This document shows, in pieces, positions 1-6,878 of a stretch of DNA of 20,698 nt. Source of the stretch: Kipferlia bialata (taxonomy: Eukaryota > Fornicata); assembly GCA_003568945.1 (NCBI GenBank), contig BDIP01000359.1, positions 1-20,698 on the forward strand. Direction: 5' to 3'. The notes below the pieces were generated by a model. It was not told where the DNA came from. It ran no database searches and saw only the letters and a list, made by a program, of their open reading frames with translations. The position numbers and the translations under genes were made by a program. Numbering within the stretch: position 1 is the first letter of the stretch; each line of letters opens with the position of its first letter.

Positions 1-918
1 TGAGTGTCTTACCCCCAGGCATGTACGAGATGAATGATGATGGAGAGTACACCTATGAGGGACTGTACAGTTGGATGCTTCCCTTTAGCGGCAGGTATAT
101 CTCTACTCTAGTATTTCTATTACCGGACTATCGCTATGCTCTGCAACTCCCTATTCTCTCTCTTCTCGTTCTCCTTCTACCCCCTTATAACGTCAGATCA
201 AGTGCTCTGTGTGTGTCCTTACAGGGTCATCTGGTGATAGTGGGAGGTGCGGAGATGGATATATGAACACGCATATATGTATGTATGTAAATGTGTGTGT
301 GTGTGATGATCGCTGTAGTAAGTGTTGATATGTTTGCATATCTATAGGTGTATGAGAGAACTGACATTTAGGACACGATCAAGTCTGTAACCCTGTGAGG
401 GAATACTCTCTTTCTCTCTTTCTCTCTCTCTCTCTCTCTTACGCAAGGTCATGACCAAGCCTGTATTCCAGTGCTTGAGCTGTATCTTCAATCACTACAG
501 AGGATATTTATACATATATATGTGTGTGTGTCTAGTCTAAGAGAGATACTCATCCTAAGGCAATGACCAAGCCTGTAACCCTGTCATGGAGGGTGTGAGT
601 GACTAATAGGAGTCTCTCTCTATCTATTCATATCTATTTCTCTCTTATATTAGGTTATGATCAAGCCTGTAACCCTGTCATGGAGGGAGTGAGTGTGTAC
701 AACCCAGAGACGGACAAGTGGAGGGTCGGTGACCCAAGGTATGTACAAACATGTATATGTATACATATATATTTATAGAGTACATATACAGCATACATAT
801 CCAGTGTGTATCATAGTCTGATGGACTGGTCTGTCTTGTTTTTTGTTCTTTCCCTCTCTCTCCCCCTCAATGTAAGTATAGAATATTCCTCAACCCTATC
901 CCCTTGAGTGCTATGATG

Positions 919-966
<48 letters not shown>

Positions 967-2681
967 ATACCCCAGTCCCCTTGAGTGCTATGATGACACC
1001 CACTACACTGTGGTTGATGACACCCTCTATGTATACCCCACATGGGATACAACAGTTATGAGGTATGGTAGTATGTATATATATAAGTATATATACATGT
1101 ATTATATGTATATTTATATATATATATATACACCACATGGGATACAACAGACATGAGGTATGGTACACTGTATATATGAGTATATATACACTGTATACCA
1201 TAGATATGTACACATATATACTGGGTGTATGCCAAACATGGGATATAACAGACATGAGGTAAGAGACGAGAGAGAGGTTCATATATAGTATTTTACTAGT
1301 GTATACAAACATATACCCCACATAGGACATAACGGACAGGTAGGGAAGCATTGTGTAGATATAGACACATATATAGGGGAAGCTTTATGTAGATATGAAC
1401 ATATATACATATGTACTTATATGCCCGACATGGGTCACAACGGACAAGATGTGAGTCAGTATACACGAGAGTTTGCCGAAAAGGACATGGCTTCAGTATA
1501 TGGATAAATTCTCTCTAACCTCAGTGTCTACACCCTTAAGTTGGGCCAGGGTGTTGATCAGGATGACATGGGCACTACGTATATATATGTACTCTGCTAC
1601 TCTACATCTATATTTAATATGAGTCTGATACCAGTGTGTACAAGCTCACTCTTGGTCAAGGTCTTGATAAGGATGACATGGGGACTGATGGGGGTGGTCT
1701 ATATGGAGACAAGTGGGAGACAGTGGGGTTGGCTAGTCTGCCATGTGCAATTAGAGAGGAGTTACTCGGCGTGACTCAGGTTAGTATGTATATATACGTG
1801 TGTGTGTGTGTCTCAGATTGGTATGTATATAGTAGTATATACGATTAGTATATAGATGGATTTATATAGTATACTACTCGGTATGCGCTCAGGTAAGTGT
1901 GATAGTAATGATATACTACAGTTAAGTATACTGTATCCGTATAATGCTGGTGAATGCTAGATCATCTAAGTATGTATACTTGTTGTATATTGGTTATGAT
2001 TCCCCATAATACTCACTCCAGTCAGTTGGCAGGCAGGTTCTCTCCTATGATGGGAATCTGACAGTGCGGGATAAGGTATGTATCTGGTAGAGAATATTTT
2101 GTAATACATTCACTCTATGATAATGCGAGTGTAACCACTATTCAGGCAACGTGATGCTGTCAATATATAGTCTACCATTGTCTAATCAACAGGTCAGTGG
2201 AGAGACGACAGTCTACCAGGGACCCGAGAGAACCCAAGATGTGAGTGGCGAAATGTGTTTTCATACTGTGTAATTAGTGGCTTCTCACTCTTGTTTCTCA
2301 TTAGTTGTTATGCATACTCAAATTGTCCTCCAATCACTTCAATGATTATTCTCATATTATACTCTAATTGTCCCCTAATTATGCTCTGTGTATGGTCTGA
2401 TTATAGGATTATGCTCGATATTCACTCTGATAATAGGATGAACACACACCCCTGTACGTTCCGATAGCGAGTGGAGAGTCAGGTACAACATATAGTTGTA
2501 ATTAATGTATAGTATTGAGATTTAGGTAGGGTCGTGTATGGATATGGTCGGTGTATGGTACTGTGCTAACTCTTCAGGTATGCTATTCAGAGAGAGAGAG
2601 GACGAGGGTGAGAGTAGCGATGGTCCTCTGCTTGTGGCCAGAGCCCTGCCAGAGATGCTGTACCCACAGAGTGTAGAGTGA
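1..2681 (+). CDS. Kelch-repeat (beta-propeller) protein, 3' part of gene
   Basis: I place nine exons: 19-94, 225-246, 654-738, 976-1062, 1635-1779, 2022-2075, 2193-2240, 2437-2482 and 2578-2681 (stop TGA 2679-2681). From exon 2 on, every junction keeps frame. The joined product shows kelch hallmarks: a hydrophobic strand ending in a Gly pair (GHLVIVGG across exons 2-3), then VYNPETDKWRVG with the Tyr and Trp set apart as in kelch blades, then TVVDDTLYVY and a second DKWETVGLASLP segment. Kelch blades form beta-propellers that usually act as protein-binding platforms; the partner cannot be told. The tail is acidic (REREDEGESSD) and ends PEMLYPQSVE. The 5' part lies left of the window. The exon 1 to exon 2 junction is one base out of frame: one more G in the GGG at 224-226 would join SGR to GHLV, so either that base is missing from the assembly or the gene differs there. 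An intronic exon copy at 1525-1578 could also be used. Confidence 0.82.
369..691 (+). repeat. Four copies of the exon 3 start with its acceptor (gene A)
   Basis: The sequence around the acceptor and the start of exon 3 (core ATGAYCAAGCCTGTAACC) occurs near 369-398, 445-470, 555-601 and, as the true exon, 652-691. The copy at 555-601 reaches the GTGAG after GTCATGGAGGG. The earlier ones are shorter and carry amino-acid changes. CT and TG microsatellites separate them. They fill the 407-base intron and look like tandem duplication of an intron/exon border. Confidence 0.8.
900..997 (+). repeat. Duplicated exon 4 start around a CT microsatellite
   Basis: The 21 bases of exon 4 at 977-997 recur exactly at 900-920 inside the preceding intron. 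Between them lies a long CT run (about 921-965). The upstream copy has no acceptor of the usual CCCCAG form directly before it, so it looks non-functional. Confidence 0.85.
1032..1451 (+). repeat. Five decaying copies of the exon 4 end with its donor
   Basis: The true exon end (ACATGGGATACAACAG, then donor GTATGG) at about 1032-1068 recurs near 1129-1163, 1231-1262, 1311-1345 and 1420-1451. The copies drift steadily from the original: the 1311 copy has a stop where the exon has Trp, and the last is recognisable only in outline. TA-rich tracts separate them. Similarity falls with distance from the exon, as expected if copies were added one after another. Confidence 0.78.
1525..1578 (+). other. 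Candidate in-frame duplicate exon (gene A)
   Basis: A 54-base stretch between acceptor CTCAG and donor GTATAT resembles the start of exon 5 (1635-1684). It encodes VYTLKLGQGVDQDDMGT, against VYKLTLGQGLDKDDMGT in exon 5. Its length is a multiple of three and its phase matches both neighbours, so the mRNA could include or skip it without a shift. Six codon differences are synonymous, and the four replacements are a T/K pair, V/L and Q/K. This suggests protein-level constraint, unlike the other intronic copies of this gene. Confidence 0.5.
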
Positions 2682-2904
2682 TTCATAGTATGAATCATAC
2701 CGTTTAATGGAGTTGATGGACAGTGTATCAAAAGTCAGGGGTATTAAGAAAGGGCCCTGCCTGAGATGCTGTATCCACAGAGTGTAGAGTGATTCAAAGT
2801 ATGAATCATACCGTTTAAAGGAGTTGATGGACAGTGTATCAAAAGTCAGGGGTATTAAGAAAGGGTCCTGCCTGAGATGCTGTATCCACAGAGTGTAGAG
2901 TGAT
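2643..2904 (+). repeat. 111-bp tandem repeat covering the gene A stop codon
   Basis: Two full units (2643-2753, 2754-2864) and a 40-base partial unit (2865-2904) repeat the last twelve codons, the stop and about 70 bases of 3' flank. Within the coding part, unit 2 differs from unit 1 only at two synonymous positions (CCA/CCT, TAC/TAT). Units 2 and 3 share both of those bases and unit 3 adds one Ala to Val change. Only unit 1 is joined to the reading frame. Confidence 0.9.
2680..2696. repeat. Perfect 8-bp hairpin overlapping the gene A stop codon
   Basis: GATTCATA and TATGAATC flank a single G. The hairpin begins on the last two bases of the TGA. In the second 111-bp unit the same site has one mismatch. 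It may mark the 3' end of the transcript, but this is only a position argument. It is built like the small-loop palindromes further into the same intergenic gap. Confidence 0.6.
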
Positions 2905-4361
2905 ACTCATCCTATTATGGAATCACAATAGAGAGTTTGTAACAATATTGACTCTGAGATGCTATCACTTTCTGATTTGAGGTATACAAGAAATGTGGGA
3001 TTTGAGAGTATGCGGACTGCAATTTGCGGTTGTGTTATGAAATTTACAATGTGAAAATCTCACCCACCACATTGTGGCACTTGCCTTAATAGTGTTAAGT
3101 ATTTACTGAGTGCCCTCATGACTTTCTTTGAGTGAAGGAATCCTTGACGTACGCACTAGAGCTGCACAGCCTCTAACGTCAAGTCTCTCTCCGCTGTCTT
3201 CATCTGTTGCAGTGGTAACTAGTGATACAAGTCTTGAACTTTGTATCACAAACTGCAAATGTGTCAATACTCTCAACTGTGTCCAGTGGACACTGTCCAC
3301 TCATGTACTGTGTGTCACGCTTGTACTCTAACTAGTCCGGACAGTTCAGTCCTCGATGCACACACGGGGGCTTAGCACATCTGAGAGCATCTAGTAGAAG
3401 ATCTACCATGACCATGTCTCTGTTGTCAGGAGAATCCCAACCTGAGTCAGACTCAGCTGTTCTCAGGCCCTGAGAACAGTGTTGTCAGATTCTGACTCAG
3501 AACAGCATAGTGATTTCATCTCAATGATATCACACTAGTAGTGTGATCGCTCCTGATCGCTGCGTAGTCTACGCAGCGAATAGTGTGTACTACGTACTGG
3601 ATAGCCAAGCCAACTTGGCTCACTAATACCATATTGAATATGTTAAATATGCCACTGCCCTGTATTGTTTTGCGGCTGTGAATAATTGTGACTCATAACG
3701 CTATAAGGGTTCGTATATTGCATATACTATATACTGTTCTTCGAAACTGGTTCAGTTGCTAAACACTAGTTCTTGGTTGCATTCCAGTGACTGGAGTCTG
3801 GTTTCCAGACCAAAGGAAGACAGGACGGCATAGAGTCACTCTATTAGAGTGAGAGAGAGCACTGTTCCGACACCTTTGCACGAATACGAATACATTTCAT
3901 ACACTATATCTAATACATCAGATAACACATGAGACATTGATGAGTATCTTGTTGTTGTACCACTAGTGGTAGTCTACCATGGTAACCAGGATGGTTAAGT
4001 CAGTCACTTAGGCTTCCCCCACTGGCCCAGTGGAATTGGGCCCCCAAACGCTGGAGTTACAATGAAACACCATATCACAGGCAAGGGCAGTTCCAGTGGA
4101 ACTGTTCCACTAAGACAACGGCTGGTTAAGTTAACCAGGTTAACACAACTTGTGTCAAGCTAGCCCAATAATATAATTTGAGTTTGTTCCTATTCTCTGC
4201 CTATAGGTTAGTAAATACATCTCGCCGCGTCTTGCATCTATCTACCACCATTCGAATGATGCCATCTATTGAGTACCAATTTGATACTACTATAGACTGA
4301 CTAATAGTAACGCAGCATCATTAATAAATCGTCACACACTTCACACAATATACGCGGGGAC

Positions 4362-4408
<47 letters not shown>

Positions 4409-4412
4409 CACC
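2905..4412. other. Intergenic region between convergent genes A and B
   Basis: No coding exon can be supported here. Open frames are short, lack kelch-like or other recognisable sequence and do not continue through splice sites. Unlike the introns, it has almost no TA microsatellite until a CT run at about 4366-4405 just before the end of gene B. 2905-3060 is ordinary AT-rich sequence. From about 3067 to 4258 it is dominated by short palindromes, listed separately. Confidence 0.7.
3222..4155. repeat. Dense field of about thirty short, unrelated palindromes
   Basis: Hairpins I checked base by base (arm length): 3222-3249 (9, loop 10), 3279-3293 (7), 3285-3301 (7), 3394-3406 (5), 3442-3456 (6), 3457-3479 (11), 3484-3496 (6), 3529-3547 (9), 3557-3579 (11), 3603-3620 (7), 3630-3642 (6), 3713-3727 (6), 3745-3757 (5), 3783-3795 (6), 3796-3810 (6), 3836-3852 (7), 3958-3971 (7), 3975-3984 (5), 3983-3997 (6), 4019-4033 (7), 4036-4047 (5), 4088-4104 (8), 4095-4111 (7), 4122-4138 (8), 4131-4143 (5), 4143-4155 (6). 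GTCCGGAC is at 3335-3342, with outliers at 3067-3077 and 4249-4258. Most loops are 0, 1 or 3 bases. Sequences differ from hairpin to hairpin, and neighbours often abut or share an arm. No terminal repeats or coding capacity go with them. The function is unknown. Confidence 0.85.
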
Positions 4413-4808
4413 CTATGTGCAGTAGATGGGCATGTACTCATTGCGGGTGCCAGTCAGTCTCTTCACAGTGCGTCTGGGGGTAAGGATACGATGAGTATAT
4501 AGATCTACAAATATATATGTAAAAAAATAATACCTGTGCCTGGCTCTAAAAATTATCATGTATATTATGGAAATGGTACATATATATACCTGTGCCTGGC
4601 TCTTGAGCAGCAGCACCCACAGGCACATGACAGGACACCAGTGGCAATGAGGGCAAGGAGGACAAAGATGATCTGATATAAGGGGCTAGAGGGAGACACA
4701 CAGAGAGATAGAGCCAGTCCTAGTACCTTCTTGGGAGAGAGAGAGTAAGAGAGAGATAGAGAAGGAGAGCACCTTTCTAGGAGATGGGAAGCCAGGCAGC
4801 ACAAGAGC

Positions 4809-4864
<56 letters not shown>

Positions 4865-6683
4865 AAGAGATAGAGATAGAGACTTACATTGACTGAGCTG
4901 AGTATGGACTAAGAGAGAGCAAGAGAGAGAGTACCTTCTTTGGGGATGGGTAGCCAGGCAACATAAGAGCTATATATATGTATAGAGAGAGAGAGAGAGA
5001 GTAAGAAAGAGAGGGAGAGTACCTTCTTTGGGGATGGGAACCCAGGCAGCACAAGGGCAGTCTCCATGCCTGGGGGTGACGAATTAGACAGCTAAAAACG
5101 AGTATATACTATATACATATGAATATAGGGGTAAGGGGACACGGCACTTGACTCCTTATCGACGACAAAATTGAGGGAGGATAGTATTTAGAGTGTATTG
5201 ATAGTAGTACCTGTTGTCTTTCCCACTGCCTGCACGTCGTATCCCCCATCGACATAGTGGTTCCTGGTCTCCTGTATCTCGTGGCCAAGGTCTCCACCCA
5301 GGTGTCTATAGGTGAGAAAGAGTACAGTAATTATGACAACTATATATATATATATATATATGCGTAAATTGACATATATGATATTGATGGCCAAGGTCTC
5401 CACCCAGGTGTCTATAGGTGAGGGGATGGAATGTGTGTGACAATGCTCTATTGTATGCAAATAAACATGGAGTGCTAATTGCTACACATTTCGTACCTGT
5501 AGTGGAACAGGTCTGATAGGGTAGAGGGGTCAACTAATAATGTATACGTGTGTGTGTGAGAGAGTGAGAGTGTAGACACACAATCCTGTAATACTGTATT
5601 ATGTATATATGTCTATATACCTGTGGCGGAACAGGTCTGACAGGGTGGAGGGGTCAACACCCATCTTGGCAATGGACTGGGGTGAGACGGGGATATATAC
5701 ATAGAGAGAGAGGGAGAGATAGAGTATATACCTCCTCCTTAGTCATCACTCTGCCAGTCTTCATGTCACTGCTGTAGAACACAGCTAGGGCAGAGTCAAT
5801 CAGGGGGAACAGACCCGCTCCTGATTGTGAGCTTCAAGTAAATGAATATACATATATATACATATATATATATATATACATATAGGGCAGAGTCAATCAG
5901 GGGGAAGAGACCGGCGCCTGAGAGTGAGTATCAGTAAATGTATGTATAGCAACATACCAATAGTCCAATATATATATATATATATACTCATGGTTACAGT
6001 TGCATCATTACCTAGTGGCATGTACTCTGCAATGATGGCCTCTACCCACTTGTCACCCTGGGGTAAATAAGGGTCTAGATATATATATATATATATAGTG
6101 AGATATATATGTAAAAAGAGCCTTCGGTTGACTGCAGGTTTAAGGTGGAGAGAGAGAGGGGGGGGGGGGGGATGCAATAGTACCTGCAGGTTTGATGGGC
6201 TTCGCGTTGTAAAAGCAGAGATAGTATATAGTGTGGGTAACAAGGAACACACTCAGAGTTTGTTGACAATCAGTACACATCGATATGGCAGTTAGAATAT
6301 GTAAAGGGAGACGGTACATGTATACACTGGCTGGCACCTGTCCTTCACAGCCACCTTGGCCAGAATGGCAGTGACTAGAGCCAGGGCAATGACAAGGCGC
6401 ATATATGGTGATCGAAGAGAGATGAGTGGAGTAGGGTCTGTCACGCGAGGAGTATATTGAAACGATAAGGGGGCAGTGTTAGTTATGAAGATGTGGTTCA
6501 CCGCGGTTCAACGTCCAATGAATTGTCTCTCTCTCTCTCAGTACCCTGTGGTGAGGCATATAGATAGACTCACCTTCTTCCAAGGCAGCTGCGGCAATAC
6601 ATAACCATCCAGCAACTACCGACAAGCCCCCAAAGATACCGACCCCACTCGAGATAGAGCCAGTACAGTAGAAGACCAAATAT
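4413..6683 (-). CDS. Multi-pass membrane protein with Cys-rich tail, tetraspanin-like layout
   Basis: Exons in transcript order: 6683-6574, 6437-6338, 6199-6184 (16-nt microexon, tentative), 6057-6012, 5820-5732, 5676-5621, 5305-5211, 5069-5023, 4729-4590 (or from 4685) and 4473-4413 (stop TAG). Phases agree throughout if the ninth exon starts at 4729; with the stronger acceptor at 4685 they do not. The product has a hydrophobic stretch (GVGIFGGLSVVAGWLCIAAAA), a second (MRLVIALALVTAILAKVA), an extracellular-type region of roughly 125 residues (GLFPLIDSALAVFYSSDMK, STLSDLFRHRHLGGDLGHE) and a last membrane segment (YQIIFVLLALIATGVLSCACG). A CGCCC cluster that could be palmitoylated and a basic tail ending EYMPIYCT follow. 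Two close N-terminal helices, one large loop and a final helix recall tetraspanins, but I see no CCG motif and the first helix would have to lie upstream. The start codon is not found; an ATG-led stretch at about 6868-6850 reading MSDTGQG is a candidate. The family is not recognised. Confidence 0.65.
4529..4604 (-). repeat. Duplicated exon end and donor after the last membrane segment (gene B)
   Basis: GAGCCAGGCACAG followed by a GTAT donor occurs twice on the minus strand, at about 4604-4590 (used) and 4543-4529 inside the intron. The copies are 61 bases apart with TA-rich sequence between. Confidence 0.8.
4727..5069 (-). repeat. Exon 8 of gene B with further partial copies
   Basis: The true exon (5069-5023) encodes ALVLPGFPSPKK before donor GTACTC. 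A copy at about 4970-4936 encodes ALMLPGYPSPKK before GTACTC. A copy at about 4806-4772 encodes ALVLPGFPSPRK before GTGCTC. A stub at 4735-4727 encodes PKK before GTACTA. The middle two are preceded by TATATAG, a usable acceptor supplied by the TA microsatellite, and would replace exon 8 in frame. Most differences are synonymous and the replacements are mild (V/M, F/Y, K/R). GA and TA microsatellites fill the spaces. Confidence 0.7.
4803..4875 (+). repeat. Compound (TA)n-(GA)n microsatellite
   Basis: A TATATA run passes directly into a GAGAGA run in an intron of gene B. The TA side supplies TATAG acceptor-like and GTATAT donor-like sites to the neighbouring exon copies on the minus strand. 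Confidence 0.9.
5211..5425 (-). repeat. Duplicated start of gene B exon 7
   Basis: The acceptor and first 30 or so bases of exon 7 (ACACCTGGGTGGAGACC, encoding HLGGDLGH) recur at about 5420-5388, upstream in the transcript and identical to the exon over the first seven codons. The copy then runs into AT-rich sequence. A (TA)n tract separates the two. Confidence 0.85.
5497..5676 (-). repeat. Duplicated end of gene B exon 6
   Basis: Exon 6 (5676-5621) ends VDPSTLSDLFRHR. A copy at about 5533-5498 reads VDPSTLSDLFHYR and is followed by GTACG, with ATTATTAG before it as a possible acceptor. Two differences are synonymous and two change residues (R/H, H/Y). Confidence 0.8.
5732..5930 (-). repeat. 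Duplicated start of gene B exon 5
   Basis: The exon 5 start (5820-5785, GLFPLIDSAL) recurs at about 5922-5885 with its own acceptor CTCAG and a GTATAT donor from the adjoining TA tract. The three base differences (GGA/GGC, GCG/GCC, CTG/CTC) are all synonymous. As a 38-nt exon it could join exon 6 in frame in place of exon 5. Confidence 0.8.
6158..6171 (+). repeat. G14 homopolymer
   Basis: Fourteen G in a row follow a short GA run in an intron of gene B. Length in this kind of tract is unreliable in assemblies. Confidence 0.9.
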
Positions 6684-6878
6684 CTATTTGGTCAAACCAA
6701 TACAACAACATAATACACAAAACTAATACAGTGCCAATCTTGAGGTGGAATTGGCATCTCTCTATCAATCACTCCCGCTCCAATATGTTGGGTAGACGCG
6801 AGTAATGCCTATTGTCTCTCTCCCTTCATTCGTGTCACCCTGACCCGTGTCACTCATCTGTGGCCTGACAGTACCAAA
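6684..6878. other. Interval between genes C and B (same strand)
   Basis: This 195-base stretch separates the gene C stop from the first supported exon of gene B. It should hold the gene C 3' end and the start of gene B. On the minus strand TTGACCAAATAG at about 6695-6684 matches the compact acceptor form used here. I see no clear promoter motif. Confidence 0.5.

Noticed and set aside
911-1351. Minus-strand open frame of 146 codons, rich in Tyr, Ile and Arg-Glu
   Set aside because: It is made of CT and TA microsatellites opposite gene A introns and exon copies.
3128-3331. Short open frame in the intergenic gap
   Set aside because: It begins at a TTG, has no splice partners and lies across the palindrome field, whose constraints do not look like codons.
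3222-4155. tRNA or other known structured RNA among the hairpins
   Set aside because: No cloverleaf order, T-loop or anticodon arrangement could be found; the hairpins are separate and mostly have loops of 0-3 bases.
2905-4412. Inverted-repeat transposon in the intergenic gap
   Set aside because: No pair of terminal inverted repeats encloses the palindromes, and I see no target-site duplication and no transposase.
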